A stretch of DNA of 64,000 nucleotides from Aquisalimonas sp007126095 (GCF_048323695.1 NZ_JBLWFT010000013.1:23163-87162), one strand, 5' to 3'; shown: positions 9,054 through 18,395, counted from the first letter of the stretch. Program-made: numbers and translations. The notes: generated by a model from the letters alone, not told the origin.

Positions 9054-9994
9054 CAGTGGAACCGCGCCCCGGCCGCGACGTCGCGGCCGTTCATGAAACT
9101 GGCAACGGGCATGGGGCGTGCGCCCGGCGCCTGCAGTTCCAGCAGACGCAGACAGCCCTCACCGCAGGCGACGTCGATGCCCTCGCGACCGGCCGCGACG
9201 ACGGTGCCCGGTGGCGCGTCGCTTGCCGAGGGCTGCGCGACCGCACGCCAGATTCGGAGCCGCTCTCCACCCCAGTCGGTCTCGGCCACCGGCCAGGGGT
9301 TGAACGCAGCAACCTGCCGCGCCACGGCGCTTGCGGACAACTGCCAGTCAATGCGCGCCTCCGCCTTCTCCAGCTTGCGGGCGTAGGTGACGCCTTCGTC
9401 GGGCTGGGATGCTGGGGTCAGCCTGCCGTCGAGCAGAGGGTCGAGGGTGTCCCTGAGCAGGCCTGCACCGAGCTCCGCCAGCCTGTCGTGGAGGGACCCA
9501 CCGGTGTCGTTCGCGGTGATCGCGGTTCGTACGCAATCGTAGACCGGGCCGGTGTCCAGGCCCGCCTCCATCCGCATCAGGCAGACCCCGGTTTCGTCGT
9601 CGCCGGCGAGCAGCGCACGCTGGATCGGCGCCGCCCCCCGCCAGCGCGGCAGGAGCGATGCGTGCAGGTTGACGCAGCCCGCGCGCGGCAGGTCGAGCAC
9701 CGGGTGCGGCAGCAGCAGGCCGTAGGCCACGACGACCAGGAGATCCGGCCGTGCGGCGGCGAGTTCCGCACGATCCGCTTCGCCGCGTAGGGACTGAGGC
9801 TGATGGACCGGCACACCGTGCTCCAGCGCAACGGCCTTGACCGGCGAGGGGCGCGGTTTACGGCCGCGGCCCGCCGGGCGGTCGGGCTGCGTCCACACCC
9901 CGACCACGTCGTGCCCGGATGCCAGGAGCACCCGCAGCGGCGGTACGGCGAAGTCCGGGGTTCCGGCAAACGCGATTCGGGCCTTGTCACTCAT
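9053..9994 (-). CDS. fmt: Methionyl-tRNA formyltransferase
   Basis: Fmt transfers a formyl group from 10-formyl-tetrahydrofolate to Met-tRNA(fMet), making the initiator tRNA. The 313-residue product begins 'RIAFAGTPDFAVPPL' and contains 'VVAYGLLLP' and the signature 'NLHASLLPRWRGAAPI', with the catalytic Asn-His-Asp set. 'GLDTGPVY' follows, and a C-terminal OB-like tRNA-binding domain completes it. Its partner def, which removes the formyl group later, is encoded 100 bases upstream on the same strand. Confidence 0.95.
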   Translation of the reverse strand: MSDKARIAFAGTPDFAVPPLRVLLASGHDVVGVWTQPDRPAGRGRKPRPSPVKAVALEHGVPVHQPQSLRGEADRAELAAARPDLLVVVAYGLLLPHPVLDLPRAGCVNLHASLLPRWRGAAPIQRALLAGDDETGVCLMRMEAGLDTGPVYDCVRTAITANDTGGSLHDRLAELGAGLLRDTLDPLLDGRLTPASQPDEGVTYARKLEKAEARIDWQLSASAVARQVAAFNPWPVAETDWGGERLRIWRAVAQPSASDAPPGTVVAAGREGIDVACGEGCLRLLELQAPGARPMPVASFMNGRDVAAGARFH

Positions 9995-10093
9995 GGAGCG
10001 GGCTCACGGTCAGCTGTACACCGGCTGTCGACGGTGAATCAGGTGGTCGTTGAAATGAGGCGCGGTGGCGCAGGCTCGCGCCCCGCCGGTTGA

Positions 10094-10597
10094 TCACGCC
10101 GACATCCGTGCCTGCTTGGTCAGCTTCCGGTGCGCGCGCTTGCGCTTGAGTTCGGAGAGGTGGTCCAGGAACAGTTTGCCGTTGAGGTGATCGACCTCGT
10201 GCTGGATGCACACGGCGAGCAGGCCGTCCGCCTCGAACTCCTGCGTATCGCCGTTGCCGTCCAGGGCGCGGACGCGGACCCACTCGGCGCGCTCCACCAT
10301 GTCCTGGTAGCCGGGGATGGATAGGCAGCCTTCCTGGCCCCGCTCCGCCCCCCGCGTCTCGAGGATCTCGGGGTTGACCAGCACCAGCGGCTCGTCGCGT
10401 TCGTCGGAGACGTCAATGACCACCACGCGCTCGTGCACGTCCACCTGCGTCGCCGCCAGACCGATGCCGGGGGCGTCGTACATGGTTTCGAGCATGTCGT
10501 CGGCGAGCCGACGGATGCGGTCGTCCACGGCATCGACGGGCTCGGCGACGGTCCGCAGCCGCGGGTCGGGATACTGAAGGATATCGAGTTTGGGCAT
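10094..10597 (-). CDS. def: Peptide deformylase
   Basis: This metalloenzyme removes the N-formyl group from nascent proteins. All three conserved motifs are visible in 167 residues: I 'GIGLAATQ', II 'EGCLSIPG' with the metal-ligand Cys, and III 'QHEVDHLNG' with two His ligands and the catalytic Glu. It is divergent from the LysM gene at 10730; the 132-base gap between them should hold both promoters. It heads the def-fmt-rsmB series. Confidence 0.95.
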   Translation of the reverse strand: MPKLDILQYPDPRLRTVAEPVDAVDDRIRRLADDMLETMYDAPGIGLAATQVDVHERVVVIDVSDERDEPLVLVNPEILETRGAERGQEGCLSIPGYQDMVERAEWVRVRALDGNGDTQEFEADGLLAVCIQHEVDHLNGKLFLDHLSELKRKRAHRKLTKQARMSA

Positions 10598-10729
10598 GGT
10601 TTCGTTGCGCAGCGCACACGTTCAGGTTAGCGTAAAGTCTAGAATCATAAGGGAACCGCAGGCAATCCGAAATAACCGCATGTCGTGGGCCTGTCGCCGC
10701 CCGTCAGCAATCGTACAAGGAATTCTTCA

Positions 10730-11755
10730 ATGCGCATCAGGATGCTCATCGCTGTGATATGCGGGCTGTGGCTTGCCGCCGCGCCACCGGTGGTTGCCGA
10801 CGACACCTTCCGGGACGATCACCCCGAGCGCTACACGGTGCAGAGCGGCGATACCCTCTGGGACATTTCCGAGCGCTTCCTGGAGGATGCCTGGCTCTGG
10901 CCGGAGATCTGGCACGTCAACCCGGAGATCGACAACCCCCACCTGATCTTTCCGGGAGATGTGATCGTGCTGGTCTACATCGACGGTGAGCCGCGCCTGA
11001 CGGTGGAGCGCGGTGAGCGCACGGTGCGCCTCTCCCCGGAGACGCGCGAGGAGCAGCTCGAGCCGGCGATCAGCACCATCCCCATGGAAGCCATCCGGCC
11101 TTTCCTGAACCGCAGCCGTGTGCTGGATGAGGACGTGCTCGATTCGGCCGCCTACATCATTGCGGGTGAAGACGAACGCGTCATGGCTTCCCGTGGCGAT
11201 TCCATCTACGTGCGCCGCCTGCCCGACGACCGGCAGGAGGCCTTTACCATCGTTCGTAAGGGCGAACCGTACGTGGACCCGGAGACGGACGACGTGCTCG
11301 GCTTCGAGGCCACCTACGTGGGCGACGCCCGCGTTGTCAGTCACGGCGATCCGGGCACAGCGCGGGTGGCGTCGAGCAATCGCGAGATTCTGCCCGGTGA
11401 CCGTCTGGTGGAGACGCCGGCGGACCCCATCCGTACCGAGTTCCAGCCCCGCGCACCGGAGAGCGATGTGGCGGGCTACATCATTGATGTCATGGATGGC
11501 GTGACCCAGATCGGCCAGTTCGACGTGGTGGTGCTCAATCGCGGGGAGGAGCACGGGCTGGAAGAGGGGCACGTGCTGGGCGTGTTCCAAGCCGGGCGCG
11601 AGATCCGGGACGATATTGCCGGCGAGACCGTGACCCTGCCGGAGGAGCGGGCCGGTGAACTGATCGTGTTCCGGGTGTTCGACGGGCTGAGCTTCGGCCT
11701 GGTCATGCGCGCCGAGCGCGCCATGAACACCATGGATATCGTGCGCAAGCCCTGA
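10730..11755 (+). CDS. LysM domain-containing secreted protein
   Basis: The 341-residue precursor has a signal peptide (MRIRMLIAVICGLWLAAAPP) and then one LysM domain near residues 32-78 ('YTVQSGDTLWDISERFL', 'WPEIWHVNPEIDNPHLIFPGDVI'). About 250 residues without a recognised catalytic motif follow. LysM binds the glycan strands of peptidoglycan, so the protein is probably a periplasmic or cell-wall-bound factor. The start at 10730 is preceded by AAGGA at 8 bases; the longer frame to 10685 is unlikely. It lies just before dprA, a placement common in Gammaproteobacteria. Confidence 0.85.
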   Translation: MRIRMLIAVICGLWLAAAPPVVADDTFRDDHPERYTVQSGDTLWDISERFLEDAWLWPEIWHVNPEIDNPHLIFPGDVIVLVYIDGEPRLTVERGERTVRLSPETREEQLEPAISTIPMEAIRPFLNRSRVLDEDVLDSAAYIIAGEDERVMASRGDSIYVRRLPDDRQEAFTIVRKGEPYVDPETDDVLGFEATYVGDARVVSHGDPGTARVASSNREILPGDRLVETPADPIRTEFQPRAPESDVAGYIIDVMDGVTQIGQFDVVVLNRGEEHGLEEGHVLGVFQAGREIRDDIAGETVTLPEERAGELIVFRVFDGLSFGLVMRAERAMNTMDIVRKP

Positions 11756-11760
11756 CCACC

Positions 11761-12876
11761 ATGACCGAGACAGAGGCCTGGCTCGCCCTGGCCCGGGCCC
11801 CCGCGATGGGGGCCGGCGTGGCCGAATCGCTGCTTGCTCGCTACGGGAGCCCCCGCGCCGTGGTCGACGCCGGCGCCGAGGCGCTGCGTGCGGCCGGCGC
11901 CACGCGGGCCGTGGCCCGGGATGTCGCCGCACCCGACGAGGCCGGGATCGCCAGGGATCTGGCCTGGCTCGAGTCCGACCCGGGCCACCACCTGATTCCC
12001 CTGCTGGATCCGCGCTACCCGCCGCTGCTGCGTGAAATCCCCGATCCGCCGGTGTGCCTGTTCGTCACCGGCGATCCGGATGTGCTCTGCGTGCCGCAGC
12101 TTGCGGTGGTGGGCAGCCGGAACGCCACCCCGGGCGGGCTGGACACGGCCTCCGCCTTCAGTGCCCACCTGGCCGGACGCGGACTGACCATCACCAGCGG
12201 CCTCGCACTCGGGGTCGACGCCGCGGCGCACCAGGGCGCACTGGATGGTGGCGGCTTCACCGTGGCCGTCGTGGCCACCGGCCCGGACCGCGTGTACCCG
12301 TCGCGCCACCGGAAACTTGCCCATGCGGTGGCCGCCGGTGGCGCCCTGGTCAGTGAGTTTCCCTGTGGCACACCGGCGCGGGCCGGCCATTTCCCGCGCC
12401 GCAACCGCATCATCAGTGGGCTATCGGTGGGCACGCTCGTGGTGGAGGCCAGTCCGCGCTCCGGCTCGTTGATCACCGCCCGCTACGCTCTGGAGCAGGG
12501 GCGGGAGGTATTTGCCATACCGGGGTCTATTCATAACCCTCTGGCCCGGGGATGCCATCGGCTGATTCGTGACGGTGCGGCAAAATTGATCGAGCAGGCG
12601 GACGAAATCCTCGAGGAACTGCCGGCTCTGCTCCGTCCGCCGGAGCCCGTCGACACCGGCGCTGCGGACGCTGACGAAACGGGGGCTGCAGCCCTTGATC
12701 CCGAGCACGAAAAGGTGCTCGAGGCGGTGGGTTACGACCCGGTTCCCCTGGACACCGTGTTGCAACGCACCGGATTGACGCCCGATGTGGTTTCCTCCAT
12801 TCTTCTGATACTGGAATTGTCCGGTCGTGTAACGGCAATGCCCGGCGGTCGCTATGTCCGGGCGGGAAGAGATTGA
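11761..12876 (+). CDS. dprA: DNA-processing protein DprA (Smf)
   Basis: DprA protects incoming single-stranded DNA and loads RecA during transformation. The 371-residue protein has an N-terminal helical region, the Rossmann-like DprA core and a C-terminal winged-helix-like region ('PLDTVLQRTGLTPDVVSSILLILELSGRV'). Core motifs include 'VGSRNATPGG', 'ITSGLALGVDAAAHQGAL', 'FPRRNRIISGLS', 'SGSLITARYALEQGREVFAIPG' and 'GCHRLIRDGA'. It begins 6 bases after the LysM gene and overlaps smg by one base (TGATG). Whether the organism is naturally competent cannot be seen here, as dprA is widely retained. Confidence 0.95.
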   Translation: MTETEAWLALARAPAMGAGVAESLLARYGSPRAVVDAGAEALRAAGATRAVARDVAAPDEAGIARDLAWLESDPGHHLIPLLDPRYPPLLREIPDPPVCLFVTGDPDVLCVPQLAVVGSRNATPGGLDTASAFSAHLAGRGLTITSGLALGVDAAAHQGALDGGGFTVAVVATGPDRVYPSRHRKLAHAVAAGGALVSEFPCGTPARAGHFPRRNRIISGLSVGTLVVEASPRSGSLITARYALEQGREVFAIPGSIHNPLARGCHRLIRDGAAKLIEQADEILEELPALLRPPEPVDTGAADADETGAAALDPEHEKVLEAVGYDPVPLDTVLQRTGLTPDVVSSILLILELSGRVTAMPGGRYVRAGRD

Positions 12877-13352
12877 TGAAGGAAAACGTGTTCGACGTCT
12901 TGATGTATCTGTTCGAGAACTACTTCTACGACGACGAACCGCAACCAGATCGGGACTCCCTCGAAGGTGAGCTGTTCGAGGCCGGGTTTCACCCCGGCGA
13001 GGTGCGTCGCGCGTTCGCCTGGCTCGAGGATCTCGCGGACTCGCGTGATCTCGTCGGCGCAACGGCCCTCAGTGGAAGCCGCTCGATCCGGCTTTTCACG
13101 GATCGCGAAAGCGCCAAGCTGGATCAGGAATGCCGCGGATTCATCCTCTTCCTCGAGCAGATTGGCGTGCTGACGCCGGTGAGTCGTGAAGTCATCATTG
13201 ACCGGGCCATGGCGCTGGATGACGAGGACGTCGATCTGGACCAGGTCAAATGGGTGACGCTGATGGTGCTGTTCAACCAGCCGGGCCAGGAAGAGGCCTA
13301 CGCGTGGATGGAGAACTATCTGTTTGACAACCCCATGCACCTGATCCACTAG
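12876..13352 (+). CDS. smg: Smg family protein (DUF494)
   Basis: This 158-residue acidic cytoplasmic protein begins MKENVFDVLMYLFENYFYDDE, the hallmark of Smg/DUF494, and ends with 'EAYAWMENYLFDNPMHLIH'. Its function is not established; the gene sits between dprA and topA in many Gammaproteobacteria, as here. The ATG at 12876 overlaps the dprA stop (TGATG); a TTG three bases earlier is not a better choice. Confidence 0.9.
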   Translation: MKENVFDVLMYLFENYFYDDEPQPDRDSLEGELFEAGFHPGEVRRAFAWLEDLADSRDLVGATALSGSRSIRLFTDRESAKLDQECRGFILFLEQIGVLTPVSREVIIDRAMALDDEDVDLDQVKWVTLMVLFNQPGQEEAYAWMENYLFDNPMHLIH

Positions 13353-13461
13353 GCCGGGGGATTTGCGCCGCGGCCGGTGCATGGCACCGGCCGGTCCGGC
13401 TGGCAATCGCCCACAACCCACTCCGGAACGAGTGCCCTGCCCTGCGGGGTTTTATTTTGCC

Positions 13462-15822
13462 ATGAGCAAGCATCTGGTCATCGTCGAATCGCCGGCGAAA
13501 GCGAAAACCATCGAGAAGTATCTCGGCAAGGAGTACCAGGTCATGGCCTCCTACGGCCATGTGCGGGACCTCGTGCCCAAGGAAGGGGCCGTGGATCCGG
13601 CCAATGACTTTGCCATGCGTTACGCGGTCATCGACCGTAACAAGAAGCATGTGGATGCCATTGCCAAGGGGCTGAAGAACGCCGACTCCCTGTTTCTGGC
13701 CACTGACCCGGACCGCGAGGGCGAGGCCATCTCCTGGCATCTCTATGAACTCCTGCGTGAGAAGGGGTTGCTCAAGGACAAGACCGTGCGCCGGGTGGTG
13801 TTCCACGAGATCACCAAGCGGGCGATCCAGGACGCCATCGAACACTCCCGCGACCTGTCCATGGATCTGGTCAACGCCCAGCAGGCGCGCCGTGCGCTTG
13901 ATTATCTCGTGGGGTTCAACCTTTCGCCGCTGCTGTGGCGCAAGATTCACCGCGGTTTGTCGGCCGGGCGCGTGCAGTCGCCGGCGTTGCGGATGATCTG
14001 CGAGCGCGAGGAAGAGATCGAGGCGTTCGAGCCCCAGGAGTACTGGACCGTCGAGTCCGACCTGAAGAAGGAAGAGCAGCCGTTTCAGGCGCGCCTGACC
14101 CACTTCGAGGGCGAGAAGCTTGAGCAGTTCACGATCAACAACGAAACCCGCGCCACCGAGGTGGAAAAGGCACTGAATGCCGCCGGGCAGGACGGTCTGC
14201 CGGTCAGAAAGATTGATCGCAAACAGCGCCGGCGGAATCCGGCGGCGCCCTTCACCACCTCGACCCTGCAGCAGGAGGCGTCACGCAAGCTCGGTTTTGG
14301 CGCGCAGCGCACCATGCGTGTGGCGCAGCAGCTCTATGAGGGGATCGACACCGGCGGTGGCGCCGTGGGCCTGATCACCTATATGCGTACCGACTCCGTC
14401 GCGCTGGCCCAGGAAGCGGTGCAGGAGATGCGGAGCGTGATCCAGGAGCGTTTCGGCGCCGACAAGGTGCCGGACAGCCCGCAGGTCTACAAGACCAAGG
14501 CCAAGAACGCGCAGGAGGCCCATGAGGCCGTACGTCCCACTTCCGCGGCGCGGCACCCGGACGATCTCAAGGGGCAGCTCAGCGACGACCAGAGGCGGCT
14601 CTATGAGCTGATCTGGAAACGGGCCATGGCGTCGCAGATGAAGCACGCCACAATCAATACCGTGGCGATCGATCTGGAGTGTGGCGAAGGCAACATGTTC
14701 CGCGCCAACGGCTCCACCGTGGCCGATCCCGGCTTCATGGCCGTGTATCAGGAAGGAACGGATGATGCCAAGGGGCCCGGTGACAGCAAGGACCGCATCC
14801 TGCCCGATATGAAAGAGGGTGACGTGGTCGATCTGGTCGCGATCCGCCCGGAGCAGCACTTCACCGAGCCACCGCCGCGCTACAGCGAAGCCAGCCTGGT
14901 GCGTACGCTGGAGGAGTACGGCATCGGCCGTCCTTCCACGTACGCCAACATCATCTCCACGCTGGTGAGCCGCGAGTATGTGGAGCTGGACAACAAGCGC
15001 TTCCACCCCACGGCCATCGGCCGCGTGGTGAACAAGTTCCTGACGGATCATTTTACCCAGTACGTGGACTACGACTTCACGGCGCGGCTGGAGGACGAGC
15101 TCGACGAGATATCCCTCGGCCAGAAGGACTGGGTGCCGCTGCTGCGGGACTTCTGGGAGCCCTTCAAGGCCCGCGTCGAGGAAAAGAAGGACATCTCCAG
15201 AGAGGAGGTGGTGCAGGCGCGGGAGCTCGGCACCGACCCCAAGACGGGCAAGCCGGTGCAGGTCCGTGTCGGCCGCTTCGGTCCGTTCGTGCAGCTCGGT
15301 ACCAAGGACGACGACGAGAAGCCCCGCTTTGCCGGGCTGCGTCCGGGGCAGCGTATGGACGACATCACCCTGGATGAGGCCCTGACGCTGTTCCAGTTGC
15401 CGCGGGACCTCGGCGAGACCGACGAGGGTGAGCCGCTGCAGGCCAGCATCGGCCGCTTCGGGCCGTACGTGAAGTACGGCAGCAAGTTCGTCTCGCTGAA
15501 AGAAGACGATCCCTACACCATCACCCCGGAGCGGGCGAAGGAAGTGGTCGCCGAGAAGAAAAAGGAAGACGCCAACCGCATCATCAACGAGTTCGAGGGT
15601 GGTATCCGCGTGCTCAAGGGGCGGTACGGGCCGTACGTCACCGATGGCAAGAAGAACGCCAAGATCCCCAAGGACGTGGAGCCCGAGAGCCTCGATCTGG
15701 CGGCCTGTCAGGAGTTGATCGCCAAGGCGCCGGAACGCAAGGGGCGCCGTAAGGGCGGCACCACCAGCAAGAGTGCCAACGCCAAGGGCACGACCAGGAA
15801 ACGCACCTCGAAGAGCAGCTGA
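13462..15822 (+). CDS. topA: DNA topoisomerase I
   Basis: Type IA topoisomerase that relaxes negative supercoils. The 786-residue protein has an N-terminal TOPRIM domain ('HLVIVESPAKAKTIEKYLG', metal-binding 'DPDREGEAISWH') and the active-site tyrosine in 'GLITYMRTDS'. The C-terminus lacks the CxxC zinc ribbons of E. coli TopA. It has instead three glycine-rich repeats ('RVGRFGPFVQLG', 'SIGRFGPYVKYG', 'RVLKGRYGPYV') and a Lys/Arg/Ser tail that probably binds DNA. The start at 13462 (MSKHLVIVESPAK) fits the family; the frame extends upstream to 13363. tsaC begins 1 base after the stop. Confidence 0.95.
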   Translation: MSKHLVIVESPAKAKTIEKYLGKEYQVMASYGHVRDLVPKEGAVDPANDFAMRYAVIDRNKKHVDAIAKGLKNADSLFLATDPDREGEAISWHLYELLREKGLLKDKTVRRVVFHEITKRAIQDAIEHSRDLSMDLVNAQQARRALDYLVGFNLSPLLWRKIHRGLSAGRVQSPALRMICEREEEIEAFEPQEYWTVESDLKKEEQPFQARLTHFEGEKLEQFTINNETRATEVEKALNAAGQDGLPVRKIDRKQRRRNPAAPFTTSTLQQEASRKLGFGAQRTMRVAQQLYEGIDTGGGAVGLITYMRTDSVALAQEAVQEMRSVIQERFGADKVPDSPQVYKTKAKNAQEAHEAVRPTSAARHPDDLKGQLSDDQRRLYELIWKRAMASQMKHATINTVAIDLECGEGNMFRANGSTVADPGFMAVYQEGTDDAKGPGDSKDRILPDMKEGDVVDLVAIRPEQHFTEPPPRYSEASLVRTLEEYGIGRPSTYANIISTLVSREYVELDNKRFHPTAIGRVVNKFLTDHFTQYVDYDFTARLEDELDEISLGQKDWVPLLRDFWEPFKARVEEKKDISREEVVQARELGTDPKTGKPVQVRVGRFGPFVQLGTKDDDEKPRFAGLRPGQRMDDITLDEALTLFQLPRDLGETDEGEPLQASIGRFGPYVKYGSKFVSLKEDDPYTITPERAKEVVAEKKKEDANRIINEFEGGIRVLKGRYGPYVTDGKKNAKIPKDVEPESLDLAACQELIAKAPERKGRRKGGTTSKSANAKGTTRKRTSKSS

Positions 15823-15823
15823 C

Positions 15824-16372
15824 ATGGACCTCACCCTGTTGCCCGCCATGCGCGTGTTGAACGGGGGTGGGCTGATCGCCTATCCCACCGAGGCCGTCTT
15901 CGGCCTGGGGTGCGACCCGCTGAATCGCGGGGCCGTCGAGCGCCTTCGTCGCCTGAAAGGCCGGCCGCGCGGCAAGGGGCTGATTCTCATCGCCAACCGG
16001 ATCGACGCCGTAATGCCGTACCTGGCGGCAACGCCGGCGCAGCTTGACCAGGCCATGGCCACATGGCCCGGTCCGGTGACCTGGGTTCTGCCGTGTCGCT
16101 CCGATGTGCCCGTGTGGCTCACCGGCGGCCGGCGTACGGTGGCGGTGCGTGTGACGGATCATGCCCTGGCGGCACGCCTCAGCGACTGTTTCGGTGACGC
16201 GCTGGTGTCCACCAGCGCCAATCGCCGTGGCGCGCAGCCGGCGCGCACCGCCACCGAAGCGCGGTGGCGGCTGGGCCGCCACGTGGATCATGTGGTCCAC
16301 GGCGCCACGGGAGGGCGGGCACGCCCCTCCGAGATCCGGGACGGCACCACCGGCGCCACGCTGCGACGCTGA
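15824..16372 (+). CDS. tsaC: L-threonylcarbamoyladenylate synthase TsaC (YrdC family)
   Basis: TsaC makes threonylcarbamoyl-AMP from Thr, bicarbonate and ATP for the t6A37 modification of ANN-decoding tRNAs. The 182-residue product shows the short single-domain form, with 'GGLIAYPTEAVFGLGCDP', 'KGRPRGKGLILIA', 'WPGPVTWVLPC' and 'LVSTSANRRG'. It follows topA after one base and precedes hemF by 40 bases, so it is likely co-transcribed with both. Confidence 0.92.
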   Translation: MDLTLLPAMRVLNGGGLIAYPTEAVFGLGCDPLNRGAVERLRRLKGRPRGKGLILIANRIDAVMPYLAATPAQLDQAMATWPGPVTWVLPCRSDVPVWLTGGRRTVAVRVTDHALAARLSDCFGDALVSTSANRRGAQPARTATEARWRLGRHVDHVVHGATGGRARPSEIRDGTTGATLRR

Positions 16373-16412
16373 TGGTTCGCAGTGAGCGGCAAGAACGAAT
16401 CGGAGCATCGTA

Positions 16413-17330
16413 ATGAGTGATCCCGCACCGGATGCCGTCAAGGCCTACCTGCTGGGCCTGCAGGATGCGCTGTGTGAGGCGCTTGAGAGCGAGGACGGCC
16501 GTGGCCGTTTCCAGCAGGATGCCTGGGTGCGCGAGGAAGGCGGCGGCGGCCGGTCCCGGGTGATGTACCAGGGCGACGTCTTCGAGCAGGCGGGCATCAA
16601 TTTCTCCCATGTCCACGGGGCGAGCCTGCCGGCGGCGGCCACGGAGCGCCGGCCCGCCCTCAGCGGCCGCAGCTTTCAGGCCATGGGCGTGTCGCTGGTC
16701 ATCCATCCCCGCAACCCCTACGTGCCCACGGCGCACGCCAATGTCCGTTTCTTCATCGCGGAACGGGACAACGCGAAGCCCGTGTGGTGGTTCGGCGGCG
16801 GATTCGACCTGACGCCCTACTACGGCTTCGACGAGGACTGCCGGCACTGGCACCAGGTGGCCTGCGACGCGTGTGCGCCGTTTGGCGAAGATGTCTATCG
16901 CCGCTACAAGCAGTGGTGCGACGAGTACTTCCACCTGCCCCACCGGAATGAGCAGCGTGGTGTCGGCGGTCTGTTCTTCGACGACCTCGACGAGTGGGGC
17001 TTCGAACAGTGCTTTGCCTTCATGCGCTCCGTGGGCGATCACTTCGAGCCTGCCTACCTGCCCATTGTCCGGCGCCGCCAAGCGACGCCCTACGGGGATC
17101 GTGAAAGGCAGTTTCAGCTCTACCGGCGCGGGCGCTACGTGGAGTTCAACCTGCTTTTCGATCGCGGCACCAAGTTCGGCATCCAGTCCGGTGGCCGGAC
17201 CGAATCCATTCTCATGTCGCTGCCGCCGCTCGCGCGCTGGGAGTACGGGCATACGCCTGAGCCGGGCTCGCCCGAGGCGGAGCTGTCCAGCCGGTACCTG
17301 ACGCCACGAGAGTGGGTGGACGACGCATAG
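16413..17330 (+). CDS. hemF: Oxygen-dependent coproporphyrinogen III oxidase
   Basis: HemF decarboxylates coproporphyrinogen III to protoporphyrinogen IX with O2. The 305-residue protein has the conserved blocks 'GVNFSHVHG'-type (here 'GINFSHVHG'), 'NPYVPTAHANVRFF', 'WWFGGGFDLTPYYGF', 'YFHLPHRNEQRGVGGLFFDDL' and 'EFNLLFDRGTKFGIQSGGRTESILMSLPP'. Length matches E. coli HemF (299). It indicates at least microaerobic growth. It follows tsaC closely. Confidence 0.96.
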   Translation: MSDPAPDAVKAYLLGLQDALCEALESEDGRGRFQQDAWVREEGGGGRSRVMYQGDVFEQAGINFSHVHGASLPAAATERRPALSGRSFQAMGVSLVIHPRNPYVPTAHANVRFFIAERDNAKPVWWFGGGFDLTPYYGFDEDCRHWHQVACDACAPFGEDVYRRYKQWCDEYFHLPHRNEQRGVGGLFFDDLDEWGFEQCFAFMRSVGDHFEPAYLPIVRRRQATPYGDRERQFQLYRRGRYVEFNLLFDRGTKFGIQSGGRTESILMSLPPLARWEYGHTPEPGSPEAELSSRYLTPREWVDDA

Positions 17331-17364
17331 AGACAAGCTGGGACTGCAGGGCCAAAGCACACTG

Positions 17365-17389
17365 ACCTCCGAGCTGAAAGCGCGGAGGT
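17365..17389 (+). promoter_or_regulatory. Hairpin that masks the ribosome-binding site of the next gene
   Basis: ACCTCCG at 17365-17371 pairs with CGGAGGT at 17383-17389, and an inner GC/GC pair closes a TGAAA loop. The 3' arm contains the GGAGG Shine-Dalgarno sequence that lies 7 bases before the ATG at 17395. Such a fold would hide the site until melted or opened by a factor. It may only be incidental high-GC folding. Confidence 0.45.
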
Positions 17390-17394
17390 GTGCC

Positions 17395-18126
17395 ATGGCC
17401 CGAGCTGCCCCTGTTGCGACCCTGCACCGGGTCGATCTTGCCCTGGTGATCCGGCATCTCACCGGGTGCCCGGAGTCGGCCCGTGATTGCATCGGGGCCC
17501 GCCACCGCCGGATTTTGCAGGTGTATTGCGCGGGCTGGTGTGAGGACGGCCCGTTTGCCTGCCTGATCCGGGAACCGGACGGGGGCGCGGCGACCACCTG
17601 GTTCGGCGCAGGGGAACAGCCGTTCTCCCCGGAGCTGCTGCGTATCATCCGCCTCAAGGCCCTGCGTCGGCCACCCGATGCCGTCTGGCACCATCCCTAC
17701 CCTCTGGAGAGTGCATCCGATTACCAGGCCCAGGACGCGGTGCTGAAGCGCCACCTTGCCGAGCATGCGTGCCAAGCGGGCTGGGCCGGATTCGGCGCGG
17801 ATGCGCCAGTGGAGGTGGATGTGAAAGGCGCCACGGCCGTGCCCTCCCAGTCCCCCGCCCGCCCCTCCTGCCCACAGCCACCGCTACTGCAGGAGGCGCC
17901 CGCACAGCGACTCTGGGCGCCGGACCCGGATGCGCCGCCGGCGCGCATCCGGGTATTCCCCGGATTCGTGGATTACCGGGGCCGCCGGTTTCGGGTCACC
18001 GGGCGTGACCAGCCTGACCCGCGTGACGAGGGGCTCACCATGGAGTATCGGGCCGATGACGCCGCCTCGCCCGCTCTGCTGTGGTTGCGCGAGGGCGGCC
18101 GCGTGGCTCGCGAGTGTGACCGGTGA
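17395..18126 (+). CDS. Hypothetical protein
   Basis: I do not recognise this 243-residue protein. It has a perfect GGAGG ribosome-binding site. The N-terminal half (about 1-140) looks globular ('VYCAGWCEDGPFACLIRE', 'PFSPELLRIIRLKALRR'). A proline-rich linker (about 145-180) and a small C-terminal beta-rich segment ('IRVFPGFVDYRGRRFRVTGRDQPD', 'TMEYRADDAASPALLWLREGG') follow. There is no signal peptide or membrane helix. It lies between hemF and HiPIP on the same strand. The ribosome-binding site and codon pattern support a real gene; function is unknown. Confidence 0.6.
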   Translation: MARAAPVATLHRVDLALVIRHLTGCPESARDCIGARHRRILQVYCAGWCEDGPFACLIREPDGGAATTWFGAGEQPFSPELLRIIRLKALRRPPDAVWHHPYPLESASDYQAQDAVLKRHLAEHACQAGWAGFGADAPVEVDVKGATAVPSQSPARPSCPQPPLLQEAPAQRLWAPDPDAPPARIRVFPGFVDYRGRRFRVTGRDQPDPRDEGLTMEYRADDAASPALLWLREGGRVARECDR

Positions 18127-18175
18127 GCCGCTGAACCCCGGTGCGTGCGTCTCTGTGCTGGCCCCGACCGGGTGG

Positions 18176-18204
18176 TTGATGGCATCCTTTATCACTGGTA
18201 TCAG
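18176..18204 (+). promoter_or_regulatory. Candidate sigma70 promoter for the HiPIP gene
   Basis: TTGATG (18176-18181) and TATCAG (18199-18204) are separated by 17 bases, about 190 bases before the HiPIP start. The match is moderate and was found by eye. The rest of the 269-base intergenic stretch (18127-18395) shows no open frame I can support. Confidence 0.3.
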
Positions 18205-18395
18205 GGCCGGAACTCCCCTGTGCGGGGATGGTCGGACGTTTAAGGCGCTCGTGGATCCTGCGCGGGGCGGCCTTAAGGTCCGGGCACGGATGTCTGCGGC
18301 GCGCGCCGGCCTCACTCGTCCTCCGCCGCGCTGGCGCGGTGGTTCGGGTAGCACCAGATTTACCAAATCCAATAAGCAACCCACGAGGATTCATC

